From Paramecium sonneborni (Eukaryota; Ciliophora; Oligohymenophorea; Peniculida; Parameciidae): a DNA stretch of 64,000 nt. The first letter of the stretch is position 1. Each line of letters begins with the position of its first letter. The notes under the pieces are model-generated. The model did not search any database. It was not told the origin of the DNA and saw only the letters and a program-made list of their open reading frames with translations. Of this stretch, positions 23,363 through 35,493 are shown piece by piece. The stretch lies in NCBI GenBank assembly GCA_905182985.1, contig CAJJDN010000005.1, positions 504,248 through 568,247 on the forward strand, given 5' to 3'. Both the position numbers and the translations under genes were made by a program.

Positions 23363-24116
23363 AATAATTTTTTTATTAAAAAGATTTAAAATTTTTTGAT
23401 TAATCAATTAGATTGTACTCTATATAAGGATTCTGCACTTCTAAAATGATAGAAAACACACACTAAATTAGATATTTGATTTGATTTTCCGATGGATCTA
23501 TTAATATGAATTTATAAAATTATAAGAAATTCAGGAAATAATTTAAAACCATTATCAATTCAAGTAGATAAACAAAATCTTTCAAATAAAATTGCTAAAT
23601 TAACTTGTAATAAAAAGTGATTTGAATTTATGTTGAAATTTTCATTAGGTTTAAAAAGAATAAATAATAAGTTTTAAATAAGAATTCTTTTTTATTAAAA
23701 AAAGTATGAAGAATAGTAGATTTACTTTAATTATATTGAAAAAAGATACAATATTGGAATAAAATTCATTAATATCTCTTTTTATAACAGATTTGGATGA
23801 TTGAAATAAAATTTAATGAAATTATTTTCAATTATGAAATTCATTTACAATAATTTGTGCAACAGCATATATATAAATAACAGAATAAGTCAACCCAATA
23901 ATTAATTTCAAGCAAAAAAATGTTAGTATTATAGATCTAGTTTAGAAAGTAGGTCATTTGAAATAAATTATAAAATTGATATGAGAATAAGTTTGATAAA
24001 AAAGATTGAAATATAAAGTAATGATTAAATAAGACAAATAATTAGATACAAAAAAATTCTAAAGATTGGAATGAATAAATTATTTGAAAAGAATTGATAT
24101 TAATTGGCATATAAAA
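23363..24116 (+). pseudogene. Eroded 5' region of the SP-RING gene
   Basis: Upstream of the SP-RING exons the plus strand contains protein-like pieces in three frames, such as WMIEIKFNEIIFNYEIHLQ and KNVSIIDLVQKVGHLKQ. The latter resembles the PINIT-type block (PINITxLV) that precedes SP-RING in PIAS/Siz proteins. I could not join them with introns of normal size, and in-frame TGA codons intervene. Either introns lie where I could not see them or the 5' half has decayed. The part from 23519 is inside the second repeated block. Confidence 0.3.
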
Positions 24117-24652
24117 ATGTTAGAAATAAAAAGAGGAAACTAGAGAAATGAAATAAAAGTAGAGAAATCAAAGACTAGTTTAATATGTTAATACTCCTTT
24201 AAATTAATTCGTACACCAGTAAGGTATGATTGGAATATTAAATAAAAATAGGGGAGAGTTTTGTTATCATTAGCAATGTTTTTGTTTGAATAGTTATTTA
24301 GAGATGATGAAATCAGCAGAACATAGGAAATGGGTATGTCCAATATGTAAGAAAGTGTGTTTAAATTTAATAATTGATAAATCATAGAAATTGATTTTGG
24401 ATATAGTGAGAGAATTGAAATTAAAGGTTGAATATGTAACTTTAAATAATAATGTAAGAAATAAAAAATATGAAGGGTAGTTTGGATAAGGATGATGTGT
24501 TATATAAAATAATATTAGAGAAGGATTAAATTAGAAATGGATTAATTGAATTGAATGGAACAATAAATGAAATAGATGTTAATAGTGAAATAGGATATGA
24601 AGTAGAGTAGATAGAAGATAGAAATGAAGCTGAAATAATAATATGTGATTGA
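24117..24652 (+). CDS. SP-RING (MIZ) zinc-finger protein, PIAS/Siz SUMO-ligase type (first copy)
   Basis: About 161 residues from the ATG at 24117; introns 24224-24251 (28 nt) and 24454-24475 (22 nt). The SP-RING core is clear: SLICQYSFKLIRTPVRGEF, then C-Y-H-QQC-F, then KWVCPICKK, the Cys/His pattern of PIAS, Siz and Mms21 SUMO E3 ligases that recruit Ubc9. It is followed by LIIDKSQKLILDIV, as in PIAS proteins, and an acidic tail. Upstream, the same frame reaches a TGA near 24091, so either the protein is short (as in Nse2/Mms21) or 5' exons are missing or decayed. The duplicate at 25398 is identical. It ends 57 bp before the aquaporin start. Confidence 0.72.
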
Positions 24653-24709
24653 TAATAGAAATCTTTAAAAATTATATAAATAAATTTATTAGAAAAATAA
24701 AGGAGTGAA

Positions 24710-24798
24710 ATGGAATAACAAAATTTAACATTTTCTTAGAGACATGCTTAGAAATTTAATGGAGCATTAATAGAGATGATATCAATGTCTTTATTTGC
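24710..24798 (+). CDS. Aquaporin 5' end, cut by the N junction (duplicate)
   Basis: The first 29 codons of the aquaporin at 25991, interrupted by the N at 24799. Not an independent gene. Confidence 0.7.
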
Positions 24799-25397
24799 NA
24801 TTATAAGAAATTCAGGAAATAATTTAAAACCATTATCAATTCAAGTAGATAAACAAAATCTTTCAAATAAAATTGCTAAATTAACTTGTAATAAAAAGTG
24901 ATTTGAATTTATGTTGAAATTTTCATTAGGTTTAAAAAGAATAAATAATAAGTTTTAAATAAGAATTCTTTTTTATTAAAAAAAGTATGAAGAATAGTAG
25001 ATTTACTTTAATTATATTGAAAAAAGATACAATATTGGAATAAAATTCATTAATATCTCTTTTTATAACAGATTTGGATGATTGAAATAAAATTTAATGA
25101 AATTATTTTCAATTATGAAATTCATTTACAATAATTTGTGCAACAGCATATATATAAATAACAGAATAAGTCAACCCAATAATTAATTTCAAGCAAAAAA
25201 ATGTTAGTATTATAGATCTAGTTTAGAAAGTAGGTCATTTGAAATAAATTATAAAATTGATATGAGAATAAGTTTGATAAAAAAGATTGAAATATAAAGT
25301 AATGATTAAATAAGACAAATAATTAGATACAAAAAAATTCTAAAGATTGGAATGAATAAATTATTTGAAAAGAATTGATATTAATTGGCATATAAAA

Positions 25398-25933
25398 ATG
25401 TTAGAAATAAAAAGAGGAAACTAGAGAAATGAAATAAAAGTAGAGAAATCAAAGACTAGTTTAATATGTTAATACTCCTTTAAATTAATTCGTACACCAG
25501 TAAGGTATGATTGGAATATTAAATAAAAATAGGGGAGAGTTTTGTTATCATTAGCAATGTTTTTGTTTGAATAGTTATTTAGAGATGATGAAATCAGCAG
25601 AACATAGGAAATGGGTATGTCCAATATGTAAGAAAGTGTGTTTAAATTTAATAATTGATAAATCATAGAAATTGATTTTGGATATAGTGAGAGAATTGAA
25701 ATTAAAGGTTGAATATGTAACTTTAAATAATAATGTAAGAAATAAAAAATATGAAGGGTAGTTTGGATAAGGATGATGTGTTATATAAAATAATATTAGA
25801 GAAGGATTAAATTAGAAATGGATTAATTGAATTGAATGGAACAATAAATGAAATAGATGTTAATAGTGAAATAGGATATGAAGTAGAGTAGATAGAAGAT
25901 AGAAATGAAGCTGAAATAATAATATGTGATTGA
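25398..25933 (+). CDS. SP-RING protein, duplicate copy across the N junction
   Basis: Identical to 24117-24652, displaced by 1281 bp. Introns correspondingly at 25505-25532 and 25735-25756. Probably the same gene counted twice. Confidence 0.6.
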
Positions 25934-25990
25934 TAATAGAAATCTTTAAAAATTATATAAATAAATTTATTAGAAAAATAAAGGAGTGAA

Positions 25991-26786
25991 ATGGAATAAC
26001 AAAATTTAACATTTTCTTAGAGACATGCTTAGAAATTTAATGGAGCATTAATAGAGATGATATCAATGTCTTTATTTGCATATGGGTAATAAAATATAAG
26101 AATGTAGGATTGTATGTTCGAATGGAAGTGATGGTAAGATAGCGTTAGCATTTTTTGGATCTTTAGCTTTATGTGCACCAATTAGTGGTGGACATATAAA
26201 CCCAGCTGTAATTTAATAATAATAAATAGGTAACATTAGCAATGTGGTTGACTAGATAAATATCAACTGGTACTTGTTTATTATATTGGATTGCTTAACT
26301 GATTGGTGCATTTGGAGGAGCATTCTTTTGTTATATGATTTTGGGATAAATAAATAGTCCAATGGTGACAGATTTGAATTTTCATTGGATTATAGCTGAT
26401 TTTAGTGGTGAAGCTTTAGGATCATTCTCTTTTATTCTAATGATATTAATTTAATGTAAAAGTATGTGAATAATAAAAAGGCAATCCTAGAACAACTTTT
26501 TCTGATAAACCAATAGCTAGTATAACATTGATAGCATTATCATTACATTTATCAAGATGTTACACTTTCCATTCCGGAGGTATAAAAGGTTGATTTCGTA
26601 GGTTGCTTAAATCCTGGAATGGCAGTAGCTTTAGAATTATTTCAAGTTTTGAAAACTAATGAAGTAGAAAGATTGAATTCTATGTGGGTATTCATAGCAG
26701 GACCTTTTGCTGGCTCTATATTTGCTGTTATATTCTTTAAATTGATTTTTTAACCAGCATTTAATAGATATTATAAGAAAGCATGA
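25991..26786 (+). CDS. Aquaporin (MIP family channel)
   Basis: A six-helix MIP channel of about 234 residues in five exons; introns 26086-26107, 26208-26229, 26456-26480 and 26580-26601. The first half-helix has the canonical SGGHINPAV, split by the second intron, and the hydrophobic spans LAFFGSLALCAPI, WIAQLIGAFGGAFFCYMIL, EALGSFSFILMILI, ITLIALSLHL and VFIAGPFAGSIFAVIFFKL follow in order. The second half-helix reads HSGGCLNPGMAVAL instead of NPAR: the Ala of NPA is Gly and the usual Arg of the selectivity filter is absent. This suggests altered pore selectivity. The protein probably acts in plasma-membrane or contractile-vacuole water or solute transport (inference). Confidence 0.88.
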
Positions 26787-26831
26787 TATATATATATATA
26801 TAAATTAATTTTAATAATTTTAAATTTAACA

Positions 26832-29800
26832 TCAACAACACCACTATTACACATATTACCAAACACAAATTACGGCTGAAATATGAACATTTAAAGATCT
26901 AATTACACCATATTATGGAATTTCAACACAATTATCCATTAATTCTATATATTCAATAGGTAATCCAGTCTTTTCTCTACCTAATACTAATACTGTTCTT
27001 TTGTCAAATTTAAAATTAACTATTGATTTACTTTAACTTGTTTATTCTAATGCTACTAATTAATAACCTTATAATCTTTTTAATTATAAATAATTCATTA
27101 AATGTTCTTCTTTTATTTCTGTTATTGGTAAATGTTATTCAGCACTAACACTAACAGCTTAATATTATTCATCTTATAAAATCTTTTTATTTGGTAATAC
27201 TAATTCTTTACATCCAAATATTTCACAAGTTCTAGTCAAATGACCAAAGTTTGGAATTTTCTCCAATAAAGTTGCAACAACTATTATATCTCCAACAATT
27301 TATCTTGGTTAATAAGCTTTAAATAAATCAAATTAATCCATTATTAAATTTATTTTCCTTTAGAAATTTAATTGTTAAGAATACTATGTACTTAATTATT
27401 ATCTTTCTACATATTAAAACCAAGGAGGAGGAGGATTTTCACTCATATTATCTTCACTTTTTAATTCAGCAATTGTTTAAGTACATGTATTCTTTAAAAT
27501 CTCAATTATTGATGGATGTATAATCTCACCAAATGTATCAAATTATATTTTTGCTATTCCATCTAAATCAAATGTTAACATCAATTTCTCATATCTTTCT
27601 ATTAAAGCACTTATATTCTTTATTATCTTTTAACATTCTCTATTACTTTCAAAATATTCAATAAAATCTTTATATTCTAATTTCTATCTCTTTATATATT
27701 ACAAACAAGTTGTCTAACAAAGTGATCTTATATATGCTACATTTGAACTAACTAAAGGAAATAATTTATCAAAAAACTTTTATGAAAACTTACAATTTTC
27801 TTAATTATGTAATAAGAAAATACAAGATATAAAAGTAGTTGGAATTTAAATATTTACTTTTAATTTTGGATCACTTAAAGTTTAAATTAATCTTGGAGCC
27901 CATATATCTGGATAATTATCTATTAAAAAACTCATCATTAATTCAATATATTATCTATATTAAGGATTATTCAATGTATCAAAAGCTTTCCATATTAATT
28001 ATTCTAATTCAACTAAATATTTCTTATCATTACCAAAAACTTTTTAATAATTTTCTGGCTTTAATAAATATTTTAAACAACAAATATTTTACCAAACATG
28101 CAATTTCATCCTGAATTATTTTGTGTATTACATATATGCATTCTTATATCTATCTTTTATTGATACTTCTATTAAAAATTTTATATAATTTAATAATTCT
28201 TTCTCATATCCTCCCTACTTCCCTAATTCAAAAAGGAAAGTAAATACTAAAAATCTTGGATATGCTCCATAAAACTCACCTTTACATGAAATTAAATGTT
28301 TAACATTATTAGCCAATGGAACATACTATTCTGATGATTATAATATTTCACTAGAATCATATCCTCTTAATTCACTACCCTTTATTAACTTAAATAAAAC
28401 GTAATAAAATGTAGGCAATCTTTTTGGATGTTTATTCAAACATATTATTAAATTATTTGCTATTTTTCTCTATATCACCCATTACTTTTAATGCTATTTC
28501 ATTATTACTCTTATTATCACTTCAACTGTCTCATATAATTCTCCTTCAAAATAACATGGATCTATTATAAAATCTATATATGCTAATATTTCCTCTAAAT
28601 TTGTATGAGTTCCAAAAACATGCATCATTTACTAAAATGAATTTATTGCTACTTATTTAAATTACTCACTATATTCTCTATTAAATGCTATTTCTGGACC
28701 ATATACTGATCTTAATAATTAATACAAAGTTATTGAATCATAAGCATTAAATTAATCAGTTATATCAATTATGTTTTCAATTAAATTCTATACTTAAACA
28801 TTATATTCCTAGGGTTTGTGATTTACTTCTCTAAACAAAGTTAAAATATGACTTAAATAATGCAATCTTAAATTTTTTAATTGTCTATCTTATTCAATAC
28901 TTTGTAATTTATTTAATAATTGTAATCCATATTTTAAAAATAATTCTTCAACAAATAAACCACTTTTATTTCTCTTTGCTTATTATAATGCTATATTTGT
29001 AGCTTTTAAAGTTTTTATTAATAATTCTAAATGAACAATATTAAAATTATCAAATAATTATTAGAATAAAAACCCTACAAATTTACTCATATACTATGTC
29101 AACAATGGAACTGTTTCAAAATGCTATAATGAAGATATCCATAATTCTTCAGTTACAATCATTGCTCCCTCTAAATCCAAAGTTAAATAAGCAAATAATC
29201 CTGAACTCATTTACTCTAAAAACTAAACTTAATTCGAAGTTTTTAAAATATAATTTAATTACTCTAAAATCTTATGTTTCGTTTCTGTTTGAGTATAAGT
29301 ACTTGTGTAAATTTATTATAATTAAGAAATTATTGGTTAATAAAAGGTCATGAATAGTTTAATATCTTAAGTTAAAAAATATATTATTGCAAATTAATGA
29401 TAATTTGAATTAATATCAAATGTTTTTTATTATTCTTACACATAAATTAAAAAATCTTCATTAATCAATTATTTTAAAAGTTCTCCTATATTATTTAAAA
29501 AAAGACAATCAAAAGGTATAACTTTAATTAGGTAAAATAATATTTCAGGATTATTATTCTACTTAAATAAATGAAGCACAGCTTATAATAATTATATTCT
29601 TTTTCTCAAATTTAATCTCATCAAATTTTATTCAATAAATTAAATAAGTAATGAAAATTATGAAATCTAAACTTTTATATCTTTCAAAGCTACACTGAAA
29701 GCTCCAACTGCCAATGGATATTATATATGTTAAACCATTTATATAATAACATCATCAATGTAAGGAATTTTTGTTAAGAATTATTTTAAAAGGTCAAAAA

Positions 29801-31051
29801 ATTTAGAATCTCCTTCCAAAGGAGTATCAAGATAAAACACTGGTTTATTCAAAACAGGTATTATTATTTCTATAATCAATGGTTTTAAATATTCAACATC
29901 AATTTATTTTTTAAATAAAGATTTAATACAATTCTTGATAGTTTTTTCATTAGTATGTTATGCAGCTTTGTTGATTAGAATGAATAATGGTTTTATATAT
30001 AGGAATAACTATCTTTTCAATTCATTATCTAATTTAAATTATTATTTTTATGTAAAAGGATCCATCTTTACCCAAACATCTTTTGTTAAATGAGTCCCAA
30101 AACTGTCTAATGTGATAAATAAATCTGTAAATAATTTGAAATGTTATTATATTTTTTCATCATCAATATTAAGCAAAACTTCGTTTAAAACTGCTACACA
30201 TATTTTATTATTAGTTAAATCAGAGTTTACTTAATATGAATCATGAAGGGCTTACCAAAATTATTCATAAAGCATTAATTATTTCACATTTTTACTAAAT
30301 AAAGCTATTTTTATTAATTCGCTACAATGTAATTTGAAATCTATATTCTTTGGATTATGTTATTAAAAAATCTAAGGTAAATATTATACAAATTTCAATC
30401 TAATTTCATCATCATTTATGATAAATGCATAAATTATTGATCTAATTTCTTAAAATTATTAAGCAACAAATTTTTAGCTTTTTTCAGTATAAATATCTTC
30501 TGAAAATAAAACAAATTCCATAGCTCTTTCTAAAACCCATTATTTTTGAACTTTTAACAAAGAAAATAAATTCTTGTATAATTTTTTAACTTTTTCAACT
30601 ATATTCATTGTTTGATCATTTACATTCAATAGACTTTCATAAATAGGTTTAACTATTTTCTCTACATATCCTTATGTTGATATATATTTGGAACATAAAT
30701 CTTTTAACTATTCTTCAGTACAAATTGAAAGTATTCTTTTTGTGGCTATAAATCAATAATCTATATACTTTGTAGATTGTCAATTGAAATTTCAAAAGTT
30801 CTTTCAATTAATTCCATGGAAACTTCACATTTTAATCTTTTGTAACATAATATTAAGATATCAATATTAGGTTAAGATATCCATTCAGATTTAAGTTCAT
30901 TTGTTAAAGCTTAATTTAATGCTTCTTAAACTTCTTCTTTTTAATATTTATGAACACAAATATCAATTAAAGGTTTTAAAGATACTTATTTACCAGCAGA
31001 CTTTTTTTGCTCCACATATTCCTAAACTTGTAATAATTCTTTCACAAACAT
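26832..31051 (-). CDS. TARBP1/Trm3-like tRNA (guanosine 2'-O) methyltransferase
   Basis: About 1,398 residues; one intron found, 30746-30768 (23 nt). The C-terminal ~160 residues are a SpoU/TrmH-type knotted methyltransferase: GDIIVVATLLEKIPNFGHLTRTCEIFG, VSVSAEQHLP, VLVLGREKTGLP, and VEIPQYGVIRSLNVHISAVICVWQY, covering the three SPOUT motifs of TARBP1/Trm3, which forms Gm18 in tRNA. The preceding ~1,200 residues are Leu/Ile-rich helical repeats with no transmembrane pattern, as in full-length TARBP1. PPPPWFQY and the link FQRKINLIMDQFDLFKAYQPRQ lie just before the catalytic domain. I read the N-terminal ~500 and C-terminal ~300 codons closely and only sampled the middle; the total length being a multiple of three supports a single intact gene. 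Confidence 0.82.
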
Positions 31052-31089
31052 TCGCAAATTAAAATTTTTATTAATAAATAGTTAATTAA

Positions 31090-31933
31090 TCATTATTATC
31101 CTCTGAATTCTTGTATTTTTTCTAAGGTTGATTTTATTTCCATCTTAATTTATTTAATAATATTGATATTCTTTTCTGGTAAACTAGAATAATACTCATA
31201 TTCCATCATTTTTAATTGTAAATATTGATTTAATTCATTGATGGACTAATTGGAATTCATCTAATCTGGTATATAAATTTTCTAATCCTCCTTTATTGTT
31301 TCTTTTTTAGGAGTGATCTATCTTTATGCTCTTTATTCAATCTGTTAACTTTTTGGGTATTATTAATTTTATTATTAATCTTGAGATTCTTGATAAATCT
31401 TAGGTTATATTCGATTCTATCTTTTTTATTAAATCCACTATTCAACATTATTGAGATTTCCATTTTCTTTATTTAGTTTATTTTTCAATTGAAGTTTTCG
31501 AGTCTCTGAATTCCAAAATCTAAAATAAATATGAAGACTTCTTTATTAAATTTATTTAATATTCTAACTAATTGTTACATTTTTCAAAATTGCTATTAAG
31601 ATTTTGTGTTTGAGTTATTAAATTTTTTAAGATCTAAAATTATTTGCCATTTCTTTTTTGTAATGCAAAGTTACTAATCTTTTACTATTTTAAATAAATC
31701 CATTAAAATATTTTCTAAGTAAGAATTTATAATTGAAGATCAATAATTTTTTGTAAAACAAATCTCTTTTGTATTTATAATTTTTTGAACCATTCCAACA
31801 TCTAATCCAACGATAAAATGCATTTTTCAATAAATTTTGGTCTTTTGAATACATCATAGACATTATAGATTATCTATAGATTGTTGTCAATCAATACCTT
31901 TACTTTATTTATTTTTGTGTGATTTATTTCCAT
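31090..31933 (-). CDS. Coiled-coil protein of unknown function
   Basis: About 261 residues with two inferred introns (26 nt beginning at GTTGAATAG, and 32 nt beginning at GTTAACAG on the minus strand). The N-terminus reads VYDVFKRPKFIEKCILSLDQMLEWFKKL and continues as Gln/Leu/Lys-rich helix (LQKIIDLQLQILTQKIFQW, NSNFEKCNNQLEYQINLIKK). The C-terminus is again coiled (NELNQYLQLKMMEYEYYSSL, IKSTLEKIQEF). The 32-nt intron is longer than usual, so the middle is uncertain. An alternative single frame from an ATG at 31650 shares the last exon but is poorer in the first part. It ends 38 bp upstream of the TARBP1-like start. No family recognised. Confidence 0.5.
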
Positions 31934-32019
31934 TGGCGAAATATTTCAGAAAGGAATTAAAATTGATTATTCATTTATTATATAATAATTATTTATAATA
32001 TGGTTACATGTATTGATTC

Positions 32020-33913
32020 TCATAATTAGAAATGTTCTTGTGCTTTTGAAATATCTTCAGTTGAACGGTCCTCATCTTGCTAGATGGTTTCCTTTATAGC
32101 GTCATTATGAACAGCTAAAACAGCTCTACCTGATTCATCTGTATTTTTCTTGAAAGCGTCATCCCATTCTAATGCCTAAAGATTAATAAAATTAGCTTAC
32201 TTTTTCGGTTGAACAAGCTATAGATTTTGCAAATGGAACAGTTAAGACAGCACTATCACTTTGGAAATAAGAGGAGTATATCTATCTAAACCAGTATTGC
32301 TCTTTATTTCTGGGAGTGGAAATAGGATATTTGATTGATGCTTGAGAAAACTCTTAATCAGAGATTAAATGATTGGCTCTCTTTATAATACCATCTCTCC
32401 AATTATATCCAACACCATCACTAAATTGTTCTTTTTATCTCCATAAGATATCTTAGGGAACAAAAGGATGTTCTAAATCCTCAAATGCTTTTCTAAGAAT
32501 GTATTTTTCCATTTGAGGTTCAAAGGCATTGATCATTTTATATTTAGGATCAATTTACATAACATATTCAATCCATTATTTATTCATAAATGGAGGTCTT
32601 GTTTCAATACCCCAGGCTAAACATGCTTTATTTGCTCTTAATAGATCATATTTATGAAGATCATGAAGCTTCCTAATCAATTCTTAATGAAACTCCACTC
32701 TATTTGGTGCTTTATGAAAATATAGATATCCACCAAATAATTCATCGCTTCCTTCACCTGTTAAGCATATTTTTATTCCTAAAGCTTTGATTCTTCTGCA
32801 CATCATGTACATAGGTGTTGATGCTCTAATAGTTGTATTATTGAAAGTTTCTGTATAATAAATGACTTCAGGAATGTAATCTAATCCTTCATCAACAGTG
32901 TAAGTGAATGAATGATGTTCAAATCCATGAAAATCAGCAACCTTTTTGGCAAAATGTAAATCTGGAGATCCTTCTAATCCTATACAAAAGGAATGAACTT
33001 TTCTCATTCCTCTCTTACTTAAATCTATATCTCCTTTCTTTATTAATTTAGCAACTATACCAGCAACTATTGAAGAATCAACACTATAATTTTTTTATTT
33101 ATATACGTACCCTCCTGAAATAAACAATCCAAATGGAGCATCTCCTTGAACTTCTCTTTTAACTACTTCTATAAACCTATCTCTCAATTCTTCAAAATTT
33201 ATTTCTCCTGTTGGAATTAGATCAAAGTTATGCCAACTTGGATTATACCATCTTTTAATAGTACAGGTTTCATCAATATAATGTCCTAAATACTATTATT
33301 TTAATTTACCTGGAGGGAACTATTTAACTTCAATGACTTAGTCATGAATTCCTTTTAACTCTGATGATAAAAATAGGGATCCATCTTTATTAAATCCATA
33401 ATATAGAGGGACTATTCCTATATGATCTCTTCCCGCTTGAAATGATTTTGTGTTCATATCAATTAAAACTGTAGCAAACATTCCATTGAGGTGATTCCAA
33501 AAAGCCCCTGGTCCATACTTTTTTTTATATATAATTCTTACTTCTTTATATAACATTCCTACTATTTCTGTATCTGAGTTACTACTAAAGTGGTATTTCT
33601 TCTCCAATTCTGGTCTTACATCCCAATAATCATAAAGCTCACCATTTTACATGTAGAATATGTTATCATCATCAATCATTTAAAAAGGTTGCCTTCCTCT
33701 ATCACTCAAATCAACTAAGCCTAATCTTTCGTGGGAAATTACATGATATAACCCTGGACTTACTTCCTAAAAATTACTAAAATTTATTACAAGAACTATT
33801 ATCTTTGATCTATCTGGACCTCTATGTCGTATTCTTCTAGAAAGCTCATAAGCTCTTGCTCTTACTTATACTTCTGTTCCTTTTATATTTAAAATAGCCA
33901 ATATTCCACACAT
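32020..33913 (-). CDS. ASNS: Asparagine synthetase (glutamine-hydrolysing)
   Basis: Class-II glutamine amidotransferase plus ATP-dependent synthetase that makes asparagine from aspartate and glutamine in the cytosol; about 605 residues, introns 33767-33790, 33084-33110 and 32176-32200. MCGIL at the N-terminus supplies the nucleophilic Cys2; RGPD, HERLGLVDLSDRGRQPF, QNGELYDY and SDTEIV follow. The synthetase domain has the PP-loop ISGGVDSS, restored by the second intron, plus TGEGSDELFGGY, LRANKACLAWGIETRPPF and the C-terminal LRKAFEDL with LW..KEQFSDGVGYNW. All expected motifs are present, so it should be active. The last ~65 residues are an acidic extension (DDAFKKNTDES...). Start and stop agree with family length. 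Confidence 0.95.
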
Positions 33914-34703
33914 CTTAATCACTAAAAGATTAAATACTTCCTATTACTTTTGCAAAGACTTTTATATTACTAATACTCCGTAGTTTAATCTTTTCATCAT
34001 TAATTAATTGACGAACAAACTACAATGTTTTACATATTATATAAAAACAATTTAATTTGATTTATAATAATTTTCATTATTTAATATTATCAATTATTTA
34101 TATTTAAATTCAAATTAAATTCATAATTAAAGTTAAAATCTACTTATAATATTTAGTAATTTATAATTCTATCATTATTTTCGTAATGTTGCTTGTTTCA
34201 AAATAGCTTATATTCCAAATATAATCTTTTCTTAAAAAACTAAAATTTATTGTTTTTAATTAAATTCATATCAAAAAAATGAAATAGTCTCCTTTTTGTT
34301 AATAGATGAAAAATTCAAAAAAATTTAAGATTTATTCTATTTTTAATAATCCTCAAACCCTTAAAAATATTCAGAATTACTAAGTTCTAATAATTTTAAA
34401 AAACATAGACACATGTATTTTTTTAATTCATTATTTATAATTTTTTCAAACCTCAACTTTTATGTAATATATTCAAGATTCACTATTCATTCAAAAAAAT
34501 GCTCTTATTTTTTCTTGGGTAACATTAATTTATTATTTATTTAATACTGCTTGCTTATAAATTATCTATCAATAATGTGTGAACTTCAATTAATGATTAG
34601 ACAATATGAATTATAAATTTGTTTTAAAATAAAAAGATAAAATGTTATTTGAATTTAATGCTCTAACAAATATTTAATTAATTTTTGTAAATTAATAAAA
34701 AGA
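33914..34703. other. Intergenic, AT-rich
   Basis: About 790 bp between the asparagine synthetase start and the tRNA gene 3' end. No gene, repeat or RNA recognised. Confidence 0.5.
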
Positions 34704-34775
34704 AGGGAGCATCAGGGTTCGCACCTGAGACCTACAGATCTGCAGTCTGCTGCTCTGCTACTGAGCTATACTCCC
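34704..34775 (-). tRNA. tRNA-Cys (GCA anticodon)
   Basis: A 72-nt cloverleaf on the minus strand, including the discriminator T. The acceptor stem pairs GGGAGTA with TGCTCCC with one G-T pair. The D stem is GCTC/GAGC and the anticodon stem GCAGA/TCTGT. The anticodon loop is CTGCAGA, giving anticodon GCA, which reads UGC and UGU. The T stem is TCAGG/CCTGA with a loop GCGAA core. No intron, and no CCA is encoded, as expected for a eukaryotic nuclear tRNA. The internal A box (TAGCTCAGTAGCAG) and B box (GGTGCGAACCC) promoter elements are present. A Cys tRNA with GCA is compatible with TGA remaining a stop. Confidence 0.93.
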
Positions 34776-34838
34776 TAATTAGTTTTTTTACTTATCATCC
34801 AACTTAAGTAATAATTGTAATAAGTATATATATAATAA

Positions 34839-35493
34839 TCATTTTTTCTCTTTCATATTTTAAATTGTAATTTAATTATACAAGTATGTATTCTTTCCAA
34901 AAGGTAACTTTTCTTGTATTTTGAACTTGGCAGATATCTTCGAGTATCTAGTATTCTATTTTTAATCATTTAAATATTTAAGTGAATTCATTCTTCTTGG
35001 CAAGTGATAAAATGGATTTTTTCCAATATTTGTTCTAAAAATACTATATCCAAAAAGCTTTTTGTAGCTTTTAACCATATGCATAACATTATTTTACAAT
35101 GGATCAGCTGTTTTATTAGAGTTATTAAATCTAAATTAAAATAAATCAAATAAATCCTCAAATTTACATTCTTCCTACCATATATTAAAAGATTCTTAAG
35201 ATAATTCATCATCAGATTAATTGTATTCTTTTTCATCTTTTATCTAAGTAACAATATTTTATTTTTATAAATTTTCCTCGATAAAAGAAATTGATCTTTT
35301 TTAAATTTTTACTTCAAACTAATTATTATTGCTCTTTAATTTGGAAGCTAAATTCATAAAAAATATTACGGGTTGTATTTTGTCTGTAGCTTCCTTTTGG
35401 ATTGTTATTTTGGTTCGTTTATAGAATATTTTGAGAAGTAGGATTCTTAAATTATTTAGGTAAATAATTTTCTTTATTACCTGAGGTTTTCAT
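34839..35493 (-). CDS. Unknown protein, about 210 residues
   Basis: Two exons, intron 35348-35369 (22 nt, GTAATA..TTAG). The N-terminal third is polar and Asn/Gln/Lys-rich (MKTSGNKENYLPKQF). The middle is acidic (EKEYNQSDDELSQESFNIWQEECKFEDLFDLFQF), and the C-terminal third is basic with a distinctive patch (KLFGYSIFRTNIGKNPFYHL, then PRRMNSLKY). The pattern suggests a soluble, partly ordered protein. I do not recognise a family. It ends 63 bp from the tRNA gene. A minus-strand open frame at 34988-35236 lies in the wrong phase and is a shadow. Confidence 0.6.

Larger units (their letters stand above)
23519..26079 (+). repeat. Exact ~1.28-kb direct repeat flanking a single N (likely unmerged contig ends)
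   Basis: The block 23519-24798 reappears at 24800-26079, offset 1281, with a single N at 24799 between them and no differences seen. It is the second such junction in 3.3 kb. The copies contain the SP-RING gene and the 5' end of the aquaporin gene. The aquaporin gene is complete only after the second copy, as expected for overlapping contig ends. Confidence 0.9.

Noticed and set aside
24188..24385. Minus-strand open frame (and its copy at 25469-25666)
   Set aside because: It lies antisense to the SP-RING exons; the duplicate is the repeated block.
26787..26806. TA dinucleotide run after the aquaporin stop
   Set aside because: Ordinary microsatellite in a very AT-rich spacer; no functional signal is evident.
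31090..31650. Alternative 187-codon minus-strand frame
   Set aside because: It shares the last exon with the 261-residue model, but the first part of the longer model reads as better protein sequence. Kept as an alternative only.
34988..35236. Minus-strand 82-codon frame
   Set aside because: Wrong phase relative to the two-exon gene at 34839-35493, which has a normal intron and more natural composition.
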